Assembly: GCA_964397015.1 (NCBI GenBank)
Contig: CAYNHL010000007.1
Location: 1-58,586 of the forward strand
Source of the DNA: MADRE2 sp964397015
GTDB lineage: Bacteria > Desulfobacterota > Desulfobacteria > Desulfobacterales > Desulfobacteraceae
DNA: 58,586 nucleotides
Direction of reading: 5' to 3'
How positions within the stretch are numbered: position 1 is the first letter of the stretch; each line of letters starts with the position of its first letter. A model generated the notes under the pieces. It was given only the letters and a program-made list of their open reading frames with translations, made no database searches and had not been told where the DNA came from. Position numbers and translations under genes: made by a program. This document shows, one piece after another, positions 42,693 through 52,487 of the stretch.

Positions 42693-43256
42693 ATGTACGA
42701 AGCCAGTGACCTGAGAAAGGGACTGAAAATTCAGATTGACAATGAGCCCTATGCGATAGTTGAATTTGAATTTAAAAAACCGGGCAAGGGCCAGTCGTTA
42801 TACAAGTGCAAGCTTAAAAACATGATCACCGGATCCCAGTTTGAAAGAACATATCGATCAGGTGACAAGTTCGATAAAGCCGACCTGGAAGAACAGGATA
42901 TGGAATACCTGTACGCAGACAGCAGCAGCTACTGCTTCATGAGTTCTTCCACTTATGAACAGCATTTTTTGACCTCTGATCAGCTCGGGGATACAGTTGA
43001 CCTGCTGAAGGAGAACACGGTATGCACTGTGCTGCTGTTCAACGATCGGCCCATAGGTGTAACTCTCCCGAATTTTGTCAATCTGCGGGTGGTTGAATCA
43101 GAGCCCTGGGCAAAGGGCGATACCGCCACCGGAAGCACCAAGCCGGCTGTGCTTGAAACAGGTTTTGAAATCCAGGTGCCGCCCTTTGTGGAAGAGGGGC
43201 AGATGGTAAAAATCGATACCCGGACCCGGGCATATGTGGAAAGGGTGAATGAATAA
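42693..43256 (+). CDS. efp: Elongation factor P
   Basis: This 187-residue three-domain protein relieves ribosome stalling at polyproline. The domain I loop KKPGKGQS carries Lys32 at the tip, the residue that is beta-lysylated by EpmA in bacteria of the KPGKG type. No epmA or epmB is in the window. The ATG at 42693 follows GGAGCTGTTT; an in-frame TTG at 42681 is less likely. It overlaps the next kinase gene by 8 nt. Confidence 0.96.
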   Translation: MYEASDLRKGLKIQIDNEPYAIVEFEFKKPGKGQSLYKCKLKNMITGSQFERTYRSGDKFDKADLEEQDMEYLYADSSSYCFMSSSTYEQHFLTSDQLGDTVDLLKENTVCTVLLFNDRPIGVTLPNFVNLRVVESEPWAKGDTATGSTKPAVLETGFEIQVPPFVEEGQMVKIDTRTRAYVERVNE

Positions 43257-45330
43257 TACCCCTGACATCAATCTGGATAACCCCATCAGGAGCGTGTTGA
43301 TCGTTGACGATGAAGCCAGCCTGCGCCTGATCCTGACCCGTTCCTTGAACCGGGCGGGATTCACGTGTAAAGAAACTGAAGATGGTGAATCCGCATATGG
43401 ACTGATTCTTGAAAACCGCTTCGACCTGGTTATTTCCGACATTTCCATGCCAGGGATAGATGGGATGGAATTGCTGGAAAAAGTGAAAAAAAAGTTTCCG
43501 GATATCGAGTTTATCATGATGACCGGGTACGCATCCGAGTATTCCTATGTGGATATCATGAATGCCGGAGCGTCGGATTACATGACCAAGCCTTTCAATA
43601 TCAACTCCGCCATTGCCCGCATAAGCCGGATTGCACGGGAAAAATCAAACCTGATCCGCCTGAAGAAAGCCAACATCGAGCTCAAGAATACCATTGAACG
43701 GGCCAATGCACTTGCAGAAGAAGCCCGTTCGGCATCAAAGGCAAAGACTTATTTTCTTGCAAGCATGAGTCACGAGATAAGAACACCTTTGAACGGTATC
43801 GTGGGATATACGGACATGCTCATGGATACCACGCTCAACGGTGAGCAGAAGGAATTTGTAAAAAATGCCAGGCTGAGCTGTGAAACCCTGCTGTCGGTGG
43901 TCAATGACATTCTTGATTTTTCAAAAGTCGAAGCGGGTAAACTGTCCCTTGAAATTATTGAATTCGATCCGGAAGTGATATGTTTTGACACGATTGAACT
44001 GGTCAGGACAAAGGTGGATGAATCCCGCGTTGAAATGATCTGTACGGTTTCGGACATGGTGCCGGGGAAAGTTCGCGGAGATCCACACCGTTTCAGGCAG
44101 GTACTTTTGAACCTTCTGGGAAATGCGGCCAAGTTCACCCGGAATGGAACAATCAAGCTGGCCATTGACGCCCAGGAAGATCAAGAACTTTATCCCGGCC
44201 AGGTATGCCTGATTGTCACGATCCAGGATACGGGCATCGGCATTGCTGAAAAAGATCTTGAACGGATTTTTCAGCCATTCAGCCAGTCCGAGGATGACAT
44301 GGTGATCAACCGCTATGGAGGTACCGGCCTCGGGCTTGCCATATCCCGGAATATCGCTCAAAAAATGAACGGAACCATCACGGCCCGGAGTAACTTGAAC
44401 CAGGGAAGCCGTTTTGTCTTCTCGGCCTGGTTTAAAAAGGCCGATACCAGGAGCCGCAGGCGGGTAAGCCGGCCGGTGTCTCTTTCGGACAAGCATGGAC
44501 TTTTGTGCTACAGTACCGGTGAAACCAGGGATATCCTGCAGCATGAACTGAAAAAGGCCGGTATGAAAGTCACGGTGATTCCATTTCGTGACCTCCGGCA
44601 TTTCATGCAAACCGGGGATACCGGTCAAGTGGATATAGGGATAGTCGATTTCGGAAAATTGTCCAGGAACATTGAAACAGATACAAACAGCAGTATCACG
44701 AGGCTGATGGACATCGATTTCAGGTTTCCTCTGATAGCCTGTACCAACCCTTTCCCCGGTGTGGCCGACAGATTGAACCGGCTCGGGTTCAAAGGCTACC
44801 TGCCAAAGCCGGTTCAGAAACGCAAACTGTTTGACATGATTTCCTTCGTTCTTGGAATGATCCCGCAGCCTGCAGGCGATACGCAGGTATCAGACAGGGA
44901 TGAAATTGTCACATCGCATCTCATGGCGGAAAACATCAAGCAGTCCGCTGCAATCCTGCTGGTGGAGGACAATCCGGTCAACCAGAAAATGACGAAGATT
45001 CTGCTGACCAAGGCAGGTTACACGATTGAAATAGCAGGGGACGGTCTCGAGGCGGTTGAAAAGTACACAAAGGCACCTATGGATTTTGACCTGATATTCA
45101 TGGATATCAACATGCCTAAAATGAACGGTTATCAGGCCACTGAAAAAATACGCCGTTTTGAAAGAGAATCAACTTCCGGCAACAGGATACCGATCCTGGC
45201 ACTGACTGCAAATGTCATGGATGATTTCAAGAAAAGATGCCTCGAGGTCGGCATGGATGATTTTCTGACCAAACCCATCAAACGGGAGCTTGTATTCAGC
45301 GCCATTCAAAAATGGATAAAAAACAAGTGA
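43249..45330 (+). CDS. Hybrid histidine kinase, REC-HisKA-HATPase-degenerate REC-REC
   Basis: This is a cytosolic 693-residue kinase with no membrane span. The first receiver has Asp64 (VISDISMPG). A short coiled coil leads to HisKA with His175 (MSHEIRTPLNG). HATPase follows with GTGLGLAISRNIAQ. A pseudo-receiver comes next (about 410-535; KHGLLCYSTGETRDIL ... GYLPKPVQKRK) with no acidic pocket at its start. The last receiver has Asp619 (FMDINMPKM). The start lies inside the efp stop region (ATGAATAA), so it is coupled to efp. Receivers at both ends suggest a relay node fed by another kinase. An EF-P/kinase operon is unusual. Confidence 0.92.
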   Translation: MNNTPDINLDNPIRSVLIVDDEASLRLILTRSLNRAGFTCKETEDGESAYGLILENRFDLVISDISMPGIDGMELLEKVKKKFPDIEFIMMTGYASEYSYVDIMNAGASDYMTKPFNINSAIARISRIAREKSNLIRLKKANIELKNTIERANALAEEARSASKAKTYFLASMSHEIRTPLNGIVGYTDMLMDTTLNGEQKEFVKNARLSCETLLSVVNDILDFSKVEAGKLSLEIIEFDPEVICFDTIELVRTKVDESRVEMICTVSDMVPGKVRGDPHRFRQVLLNLLGNAAKFTRNGTIKLAIDAQEDQELYPGQVCLIVTIQDTGIGIAEKDLERIFQPFSQSEDDMVINRYGGTGLGLAISRNIAQKMNGTITARSNLNQGSRFVFSAWFKKADTRSRRRVSRPVSLSDKHGLLCYSTGETRDILQHELKKAGMKVTVIPFRDLRHFMQTGDTGQVDIGIVDFGKLSRNIETDTNSSITRLMDIDFRFPLIACTNPFPGVADRLNRLGFKGYLPKPVQKRKLFDMISFVLGMIPQPAGDTQVSDRDEIVTSHLMAENIKQSAAILLVEDNPVNQKMTKILLTKAGYTIEIAGDGLEAVEKYTKAPMDFDLIFMDINMPKMNGYQATEKIRRFERESTSGNRIPILALTANVMDDFKKRCLEVGMDDFLTKPIKRELVFSAIQKWIKNK

Positions 45331-45357
45331 CCTGCCTGCCATTTTTATAAGTCATAT

Positions 45358-47628
45358 TCACAAGTCATGGGTTTTGTAGCCGCAGTCTTTTTGAACACAT
45401 TTTAAAAACAATCCCTCTTTTTTGCTTGTCTTTTCGACCAGGTATGTCGCACCGCAGTCGGGGCAGGTCCTGCTGACCGGCTTGTCCCACAAGGCAAAAT
45501 CACATTCAGGGTATTTTGAACAGCCATAGAAAATTTTGCCGCGCTTGGATTTTTTTTCTGTAATTTTTCCGTCACAGCCCGGCCGGGGGCAGTCAACACC
45601 GATATCACCGCCGCTGCCGTCACTGTTCACAGATTCGGTGTGTTTGCATTCAGGATAGCCTGAGCAGGCGATAAACCGGCCGAACCGGCCTTCTTTGTAT
45701 ACCATGGGTTTGCCGCATTTCGGGCAGTCTTTGACCTTTTCATTGCTCTGGCTGGTATCTGAAATTTCAATCCGGCCTTTTTCATCCCGTGAATAATTGC
45801 TTGAAAACGTGCATTCCGGATAACCTGAACAGGCTATGAAATGACCGTTTCTCCCTATTTTCAGGCTCAGAGGTTTACCGCATTCAGGGCACTTGATATC
45901 GGTGGGAATGCCCACGCCTTTCATGTTGAGCATATTTTCGTCTGCTTTATCCAGGTCTTTTTTAAACGAGGAATAAAAACGGGTCAGAATTTCGATTTCT
46001 TTTTGTGTGCCGTTCTCGATGTTGTCAAGACTGGTTTCAAGTTCAGCGGTAAAAGATACATCGAGAATATCGGGAAAAGAGGACACCAGAAGATCATTTA
46101 CAATGAATCCAAGTTCACTGGGTGCAAAAAACCGGTTGACCAGTTCCACATAGCCTTTATCCTTGATGGTGGAGATAATTGAGGCGTAGGTGCTGGGCCG
46201 CCCGATGCCGTTGGTTTCAAGAGCCTTGACCAGGGATGCTTCCGAATACCGGGGCGGTGGTTTGGTAAAATGCTGTTTGGGAAGAACACTTTCTTTTTTC
46301 AGTACCATGCCCTGTTCCATCGGGGGCAGGATCTGCTTGGTATCTTCAGTTTTTTTGTCGTCAAAGGCATAGAGGGTCAAAAAGCCGGGAAACTTTATTG
46401 TCGAGCCTCCCACGGAAAAAAGATAGGGTTCGCCGGCCTTAATCAGTATGGTTTTCTGGTCGATCAGGGCCTGCGCCATCTGGGAAGCGACAAAGCGTTT
46501 CCAGATCAAATCGTAAAGCTTGAACTGGTCCTTGTTCAAAAAGGATTTGATCCGGTCCGGTGTGTTCATTATCGATGTCGGGCGGATTGCTTCATGCGCG
46601 TCCTGTGCCTTGTTCCTGTTTTTGAAATAACGCGGTTTGGGCAGGGCGTACTCTTTGCCTATGTGTTCCTGGATATATTGCTGTGCCTCACTGGCCGCGT
46701 CCGGGGAAATCCGGGTTGAATCGGTACGCATATAGGTGATAAGGCCTTCAGGACCTCCGGAGCCGATTTCGATACCTTCATACAGCTGCTGGGCAACTGC
46801 CATGGTTTTTTTGGCTGTAAAGCGCAGGCGGTTTATGGCATCCTGCTGAAGTTTGCTTGTGATGAAGGGCGGCAGGGGATTGCGCTTGATGGTCCGGTTT
46901 TTGATGCTGTCAACAATGAAGTCCGCAGCATTCAGTTCACTGGTGATCCTGGAGGCCTGCGTCTCGTTGGTGATTTTGGCCTTTTTATTGTTTATCCGGG
47001 TCAGCTCCGCCGTAAATTCCGGGGGATCCTGTGCGCCGAGTACGGCTGAAATCGTCCAGAACTCTTCCGGGACAAACTGCCTTATTTCCCGTTCACGGTC
47101 ACATATCATCTTGACGGCCACGGACTGGACCCGGCCGGCACTCAATCCCCTCTGCACCTTCTGCCAGAGCAGAGGGGAAATCTGGTAACCCACCAGCCGG
47201 TCGAGCTTGCGCCTTGTCTGCTGGGCTTCGTATTTGTTTTTGTCGGGTTCTGTCGGGTGCTCCAGCGCTTCAAAAATACCCTTTTTGGTCAATTCGTGGA
47301 TCAGTATGCGGTGAAACTTGCGGTTCCCTGATTTCAGTATATCCATGACATGGAAGGCTATAGCCTCCCCCTCGCGGTCAGGGTCGGGTGCCAGGTATAT
47401 ATCGTTGGCACCTTTGGCCGCTTTTTTCAGGGTCTGGATTATCTTGGACTTGTCCTTGATGTTGGTGTACTGGGCCTGGAAGTCATTGTCAACGTCAATG
47501 CCGAGTTTTGATACAGGCAGGTCCCTTATATGGCCTGCCGTGGCGGCCACGCGGTAAGATTTACCAACATATTTGCTCAATGTCTTTATTTTGGTGGGGG
47601 ACTCGACAATGATCAGGGGTTTAGTCAA
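45358..47628 (-). CDS. topA: DNA topoisomerase I
   Basis: This 756-residue type IA topoisomerase relaxes negative supercoils. The Toprim domain comes first (PLIIVESPTKIKTLSKYVG, DPDREGEAIAFH). The active-site Tyr lies in GLITYMRTDSTR. Four C-terminal zinc modules are visible (for example CPECGK...CSGYPEC and CPKCGK...CSGYPEC). The start is TTG at 47628 with GGAGG about 6 nt upstream. It overlaps the dprA stop by 8 nt, so the dprA-topA pair is coupled. It is the last gene of the rng-secDF run. Confidence 0.96.
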   Translation of the reverse strand: MTKPLIIVESPTKIKTLSKYVGKSYRVAATAGHIRDLPVSKLGIDVDNDFQAQYTNIKDKSKIIQTLKKAAKGANDIYLAPDPDREGEAIAFHVMDILKSGNRKFHRILIHELTKKGIFEALEHPTEPDKNKYEAQQTRRKLDRLVGYQISPLLWQKVQRGLSAGRVQSVAVKMICDREREIRQFVPEEFWTISAVLGAQDPPEFTAELTRINNKKAKITNETQASRITSELNAADFIVDSIKNRTIKRNPLPPFITSKLQQDAINRLRFTAKKTMAVAQQLYEGIEIGSGGPEGLITYMRTDSTRISPDAASEAQQYIQEHIGKEYALPKPRYFKNRNKAQDAHEAIRPTSIMNTPDRIKSFLNKDQFKLYDLIWKRFVASQMAQALIDQKTILIKAGEPYLFSVGGSTIKFPGFLTLYAFDDKKTEDTKQILPPMEQGMVLKKESVLPKQHFTKPPPRYSEASLVKALETNGIGRPSTYASIISTIKDKGYVELVNRFFAPSELGFIVNDLLVSSFPDILDVSFTAELETSLDNIENGTQKEIEILTRFYSSFKKDLDKADENMLNMKGVGIPTDIKCPECGKPLSLKIGRNGHFIACSGYPECTFSSNYSRDEKGRIEISDTSQSNEKVKDCPKCGKPMVYKEGRFGRFIACSGYPECKHTESVNSDGSGGDIGVDCPRPGCDGKITEKKSKRGKIFYGCSKYPECDFALWDKPVSRTCPDCGATYLVEKTSKKEGLFLKCVQKDCGYKTHDL

Positions 47629-48754
47629 TTTTTTCCTCCGAAATAGTAAAATAATTGCCCTGGGACCTTTCAATTGTCCCGTTGAGCTCAAGTTCGAGCA
47701 GTGCTGTGTTCACGCTGCCGGTATCCAGGCGGCTCCTCGCTATAATGGTGTCTATGTGAACCGGATAAGGACCAAGTACTGCTAAAATGGTCTTTTCAGC
47801 CGGGTTTTTGACAGTTGCATGTGGCCTGGCGGATGATTGTTCCCGGTTTTCGTTGGGAGGTGCAGGATGAACCAGGTGGCCCAGTTCATCGATAATGTCC
47901 ATTTCATTTTCAACAAGGATGGCTCCCTGTTTCAACATCCAGTGTGTACCGGCACTGTTGCCCGACCTGATACTGCCCGGAACCGCAAATACCTCCCTTC
48001 CGAACTCGCCTGCCAGCCTGGCGGTTATGAGTGATCCGCTTTTCCTGGCAGCCTCGACCACCAGGATCCCGACAGACATTCCGGCTATGATCCGGTTCCT
48101 GACTGGAAAATAGATGGGCTGGGGCCAGCTGTTGATCTCGAATTCCGAGATTACGGCACCGCTTTCGATGATGCGGGTGCAAAGCTGGCGGTTTTCAGGA
48201 GGATACACCTGGTTCAGCCCGGAACCCAGCACGGCAATGGTCCGTCCGTCAACATCCAGCGCTCCCTGGTGGGCCGCTGCATCGATTCCCCTGGCCAGGC
48301 CTGAAACAATGGTGAACCCTCTTTCGGCCAGGACTGCCGACAGTTTTCTGGCTGAACTCAGGCCGTAGGTGGTGGCCTTTCTTGAGCCGACAATGGCCAG
48401 GCAGGGTGATTGCGGGCTCAGGGTGCCCCTGAAGGTCAATACCGGAGGCGGGTCGGGTATTTTGCCAAGCAGTTCAGGGTAGTCTGGATCATTGAACGTC
48501 ACAATCCGGGCCCGGGCCCTGAACAGACGGGCCAGTTCCTTTCTGGCCTGCTCTTCGAACTTATGGCGCTGCTGGATACCGGCAATGATTTTTGTACCGA
48601 TACCTTCCACACTTCTCAACTCTAAAGGAGTGGCGTTCAATACTGCTTCCGGTGTCGAGAAACGGTCTATCAGACGCTTGAAGACCATGCCGCCAACTGC
48701 CGGGACTCCCCTGAGAGTGAACCAGGGGAGGTATTTATCGATAAACGCGTCCAT
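47621..48754 (-). CDS. dprA: DNA processing protein DprA/Smf
   Basis: This protein of about 377 residues binds single-stranded DNA and loads RecA in natural transformation or recombination. An N-terminal helical part is followed by the Rossmann-like core (FRGTLSPQSPCLAIVGSRKATTYG, SGLARGIDAAAHQGAL, GSGLNQVYPPEN). A C-terminal winged helix (about 310-372) completes it. The ATG at 48754 is 7 nt after the upstream stop and has a poor SD; an earlier in-frame start at 48811 would overlap the cpoB-like gene. Confidence 0.92.
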   Translation of the reverse strand: MDAFIDKYLPWFTLRGVPAVGGMVFKRLIDRFSTPEAVLNATPLELRSVEGIGTKIIAGIQQRHKFEEQARKELARLFRARARIVTFNDPDYPELLGKIPDPPPVLTFRGTLSPQSPCLAIVGSRKATTYGLSSARKLSAVLAERGFTIVSGLARGIDAAAHQGALDVDGRTIAVLGSGLNQVYPPENRQLCTRIIESGAVISEFEINSWPQPIYFPVRNRIIAGMSVGILVVEAARKSGSLITARLAGEFGREVFAVPGSIRSGNSAGTHWMLKQGAILVENEMDIIDELGHLVHPAPPNENREQSSARPHATVKNPAEKTILAVLGPYPVHIDTIIARSRLDTGSVNTALLELELNGTIERSQGNYFTISEEKID

Positions 48755-48761
48755 TGTTACA

Positions 48762-49463
48762 TCAAAATGCGTCAAACGTGGCAAGCTTTTCCTGGGCTTT
48801 TTCTGCCGCATCTGAAAATGGATACCTGGTGATTACCTGTTTTAAAAAATGACGGGCCCGGTTCGGGTCGTCCAGGGACAAATAGGAATACCCGGCTTTT
48901 AAAAGTGCATCAGGCACCTTCATTCCCTTGGGATACCGTTTTACAAGTTCCTTGAAGGTATCGGCAGCCTTGTTGAAACTGCCTGCGGCATAGTGACATT
49001 CACCTTCCCAGTACATTGCGTTGTCAGCAAGGTCATGATCTGGATACCGGCTTAAAAAAGTGTTGAACGCAAAAAGCGCACCTGTAAAATTATTTTCCAG
49101 CAGCAGGTTCCTGCCCCGCTGGTACAGTGCCTCGGGCTGGTCCGGCAGCGGTGAAGGATCAAGGGTATCGGTCATGGATGCCAAAGGGGTCTGTTCTTGA
49201 GTCTTTGGCCTCTTATCCTCGAGCCGGCTGATTTTTTCTGTAAGGGCCTGTATCTGCTCCTCTGCCTGTGTCACCTGCCGGATCAACCTGTCCTGCCTGT
49301 TTTCAAGCCGGTGTACAGTCACGGCAAGCTCTTCCGACACTGGTTGCCTGGTTTCTGCTTCCCGTGCCGCGCCGTCATTTCTCACGGCGGCACAGGAGGA
49401 GAGCACTAAAAACAGGCAGGCGATTAAAAGACTCAATCCTGTTATGGTACGGCAGCTATTCAT
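48762..49463 (-). CDS. CpoB/YbgF-like Tol-associated lipoprotein with TPR
   Basis: This 233-residue protein has a lipobox LSSC (signal about 1-22), a short coiled coil (HRLENRQDRLIRQVTQAEEQIQALTEKISRLED) and C-terminal TPR repeats ending FSDAAEKAQEKLATF. This is the YbgF/CpoB order, though E. coli CpoB itself is soluble. CpoB links Tol-Pal and penicillin-binding proteins. No tolA, tolB or pal lies next to it, so here it travels with secDF and dprA. The ATG at 49463 has GAAAGG 7 nt upstream. Confidence 0.85.
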   Translation of the reverse strand: MNSCRTITGLSLLIACLFLVLSSCAAVRNDGAAREAETRQPVSEELAVTVHRLENRQDRLIRQVTQAEEQIQALTEKISRLEDKRPKTQEQTPLASMTDTLDPSPLPDQPEALYQRGRNLLLENNFTGALFAFNTFLSRYPDHDLADNAMYWEGECHYAAGSFNKAADTFKELVKRYPKGMKVPDALLKAGYSYLSLDDPNRARHFLKQVITRYPFSDAAEKAQEKLATFDAF

Positions 49464-49467
49464 CCTT

Positions 49468-50496
49468 TTACCTTTCAGGGACGGCCAGTACGGTCGGAGA
49501 GGCCACGAAAATCGAGGAATAGGTCCCGATAACGACCCCGACAATCATTGCAAAGGCAAAATTGTGAATGATTTCACCACCCAGGAAGAAAAGGCAGAGC
49601 AGTACGACCAGAGTGGTGGATGATGTCAGTATGGTGCGGCTCAGGGTCTCGTTGATGCTCCTGTTGAAAATGACAGGATGATCCTGGCGGGCCGCTCCCT
49701 TGACATTGTCACGGATCCGGTCGAAAACAATGATAGTGTCATTGAGTGAATACCCGATAATGGTCAGCAGCGCGGCAATGATCGGCAATGAGAAATCCAG
49801 GTTGAGCAGGGCAAAGATGCCCACGGTGATCGTCACGTCATGGATCAGGGCTACGATAGCTCCAAGGGCATATTTCAGGCCAAGATACCAGAACAGAACC
49901 AGGGAGATGATCAGGGCGCCGGCAATCAAAAAAGGCATGGAGACATTCAGAAGCGACAAAAAGTAGACTGCCGCCATCAATGATCCCGCGGTTATACCCG
50001 ACAGTATCAGCTTGTCTTCGAACCGTGCCGAGATGTAAATGGTAATGAAAAGGAGCGAATAGAAGATGGCCAGCAAAGCTTTTTTCCTAAGATCTTCGCC
50101 GACCTGGGGCCCGACCATTTCAACCCGCCTGATAACCGGTGATATGCCGGCGGACTCTTCGAGCGCCCTGGTTATGGATTGTTCTATTCCTTCCTCTGTC
50201 AATTCAAGGGTATTGGACCGGATTAAAAATTCATGGTCCTGTTCCTTGCCAAAATTTTGAACAGATGAAGTGTCCATGTCTATGGCGGCAAGCCCCTCAC
50301 GGACCTTGGCGATTGGAACCTCGGATTCAAACTGGATCTGGATTATTGTTCCTCCGGCAAAGTCAATGCCGAAATTCGGTCCCCTGTGGATGATCAGCGA
50401 CCCGATGCTGACCAGTATCAGCACCAGGGAAAAAATGAATCCAAGTTTTCGTTTCCCGATAAAGTCAATATTAACATCAGGTTTTATCAGTTGCAT
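49468..50496 (-). CDS. secF: Protein translocase subunit SecF
   Basis: This 342-residue membrane protein has six spans and the first periplasmic loop motif FGIDFAGGTIIQIQ. The conserved SLNDTIIVFDRIRDN is near the fourth span. It uses the proton gradient with SecD to pull exported chains through SecYEG. AAGGAAATACTATAAA leads the ATG, 15 nt after secD. The end of the gene is 4 nt before the cpoB-like start. Confidence 0.96.
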   Translation of the reverse strand: MQLIKPDVNIDFIGKRKLGFIFSLVLILVSIGSLIIHRGPNFGIDFAGGTIIQIQFESEVPIAKVREGLAAIDMDTSSVQNFGKEQDHEFLIRSNTLELTEEGIEQSITRALEESAGISPVIRRVEMVGPQVGEDLRKKALLAIFYSLLFITIYISARFEDKLILSGITAGSLMAAVYFLSLLNVSMPFLIAGALIISLVLFWYLGLKYALGAIVALIHDVTITVGIFALLNLDFSLPIIAALLTIIGYSLNDTIIVFDRIRDNVKGAARQDHPVIFNRSINETLSRTILTSSTTLVVLLCLFFLGGEIIHNFAFAMIVGVVIGTYSSIFVASPTVLAVPER

Positions 50497-50511
50497 TTTA
50501 TAGTATTTCCT

Positions 50512-52089
50512 TTATATGCGAATGGAAGCGCCTGTTTTGCGTAGCAACACGTCAAACAATGCCTTTGAAAGAATAAGGGCCGTAAAAAGACTGGCAATGA
50601 TACCCAGGGTCAGGGTCACGGCAAATCCCTTTATGGGACCGGTACCGAACTGGAACAACACAACGGCCACTATCAGGGTGGTGATGTTGGCATCCAGGAT
50701 GGTCAGGGTCGCTTTTTTGAATCCCGCGTTGACTGCTGCAAAGGCTGTTTTTCCCATGTTCAGTTCTTCCCTGATCCGTTCAAAGATGATGACGTTGGCA
50801 TCTACTGCCATGCCGATTGTCAGGATGATGCCGGCAATGCCGGGCAGGGTCAGTGTGGCCTGGAAGGCGGCAAGCGCCCCTCCTACCAGGATTATATTGG
50901 CGATCAGGGCTATGTTGGCAATGAGACCCGCTGTCTGGTAATACACCAGCATGAAGAGGATCACCAGTGCGCCCCCGGCCAGCATGGAAGCAATGCCCAT
51001 CCTGACTGAATCTGCACCCAGTGTAGGACCGACCGTTCTTTCCTCCAGGTATTCAACATCGGCCGGCAGGGATCCTGCCCGCAGTGCGATGGCCAGGTCC
51101 TTGGCCTCCTCGATGGTGAACTGGCCTGTAATTCTTGCCTTGCCTCCCGCGATCCGGGTCTGGATGACCGGGGCGGAGTATACCTTGTTGTCAAGGACGA
51201 TGGCCAGGCGTTTGTTGATATTTTCAGCCGTGATGCGTTCAAATATCCTGGCACCTTTGTGATTGAATTCAATGCCAACTTCAGGCATGTTGAACTGGTC
51301 GAATTCGACCCGGGCGTTTGTCAGCATGCTGCCATCCACCAAGACCTGCTTTTGAACCAGGAAAGGTATTTTGGTTTCCTGACCGGTGCGAGGATCTTCT
51401 TTGTGCTGGTACAAAAGGACATCTCCGACAGGAACAGGCTTGGATCCCTGCATTGCGGCATTGGGGTCTGCATCGTCATCCACGAGCTGGAATGTCAGCT
51501 TGGCGGTTCGCCCGATCAGGTTTTTGGCCCGGTGGGTATCGGTAATACCGGGCAGCTGGATCAGTATCCTGTCATCCCCCTGGATCCGTATATCGGGTTC
51601 ACTGACACCGAACTCGTCTATACGGTTCCGGATGGTTTCAAGGACCTGTCGAGTAGCCATCTGCTGGATATTTTCCAGTTCGCTGTCCGGCAGCTTGAGC
51701 TGGATGTTTTTCTCTGTGTCCGCCTGGTCCAGGGTTTTGATTTCCAGCCCCTGGAACTGCCTGGTGACAATGGCATCAAATCCTTTGATATTGTCTTCAC
51801 CCGACAGGCTTACTTTTATGGCATTGTCACGCGTCCTCTCGATACCGGTGTATTTCAGGGACTCCTCGCGCATCTGTTTTTTCAGTTCATGGATCAGGCG
51901 GTCGACTTCGGCTTCCACCGCCTGCATGGTCTGCACTTCAAGAACCAGGTGCATGCCGCCCTGAAGATCGAGCCCCATGTTTATTTTTTTGTGGGGCCAG
52001 GTGTCTGCAAAAAATGTCGGAACAAGGTAAACTATGGCAGCAATTATAATGATCAGGATGCTGACCCACTTAAATGTAATTGGTTTCAA
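50512..52089 (-). CDS. secD: Protein translocase subunit SecD
   Basis: This 525-residue subunit has six spans and a large periplasmic head. MGLDLQGGMHLVLEV follows the first span, and EERTVGPTLGADSVRMG marks the SecD P1/P4 region. GMAVDANVIIFERIREEL lies in span 4. The start is TTG with AGGGAG 9 nt upstream. It is preceded by yajC (23 nt) and followed by secF (15 nt), the usual order. Confidence 0.96.
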   Translation of the reverse strand: MKPITFKWVSILIIIIAAIVYLVPTFFADTWPHKKINMGLDLQGGMHLVLEVQTMQAVEAEVDRLIHELKKQMREESLKYTGIERTRDNAIKVSLSGEDNIKGFDAIVTRQFQGLEIKTLDQADTEKNIQLKLPDSELENIQQMATRQVLETIRNRIDEFGVSEPDIRIQGDDRILIQLPGITDTHRAKNLIGRTAKLTFQLVDDDADPNAAMQGSKPVPVGDVLLYQHKEDPRTGQETKIPFLVQKQVLVDGSMLTNARVEFDQFNMPEVGIEFNHKGARIFERITAENINKRLAIVLDNKVYSAPVIQTRIAGGKARITGQFTIEEAKDLAIALRAGSLPADVEYLEERTVGPTLGADSVRMGIASMLAGGALVILFMLVYYQTAGLIANIALIANIILVGGALAAFQATLTLPGIAGIILTIGMAVDANVIIFERIREELNMGKTAFAAVNAGFKKATLTILDANITTLIVAVVLFQFGTGPIKGFAVTLTLGIIASLFTALILSKALFDVLLRKTGASIRI

Positions 52090-52112
52090 TCTGTCTTACT
52101 CCCTGTCGGCAA

Positions 52113-52451
52113 TTATTTCTTTTTTTTATCTTGGTTATCCGAAACTGTATCGGTTGAAATTAAAGCAGCCACGTTGCCTCTTGACACTTTAATCTTTACG
52201 CTTTCAGCCACCTCCAGTGTAATGCTGTGTTCATCGATGGATGTGATGGTGCCATGGATGCCGCCTGAGGTGATTACACGGTTTCCTTTTTTCAGGTTGC
52301 CTATCATGTCACGGTGTTCCTTGGCTTTTTTCTGCTGTGGGCGGATAAGCAGAAAATAAAAAATGGCAAACAAGATGATAATCGGCAGGAACTGGGCGAA
52401 ACCGCCCGCTTCCGCGCCGGACTGTCCCATTGCATATGCTGTACTGATCAA
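52113..52451 (-). CDS. yajC: YajC, Sec translocon accessory protein
   Basis: This 112-residue protein has one span (about 21-37, FLPIIILFAIFYFLLIRPQQKK) and a small cytosolic domain (NLKKGNRVITSGGIHGTITSID). It associates with SecDF. The start is TTG behind AGGAGG. It lies 23 nt upstream of secD. Confidence 0.95.
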   Translation of the reverse strand: MISTAYAMGQSGAEAGGFAQFLPIIILFAIFYFLLIRPQQKKAKEHRDMIGNLKKGNRVITSGGIHGTITSIDEHSITLEVAESVKIKVSRGNVAALISTDTVSDNQDKKKK

Positions 52452-52487
52452 AACGTTTCCTCCTTGAGATTCGGTTAAAAACTGTAT

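Noticed and set aside
51259..52359. A 366-codon open frame antisense to secD and yajC.
   Set aside because: secD and yajC are certain in the other direction; the antisense text has no recognisable domain.
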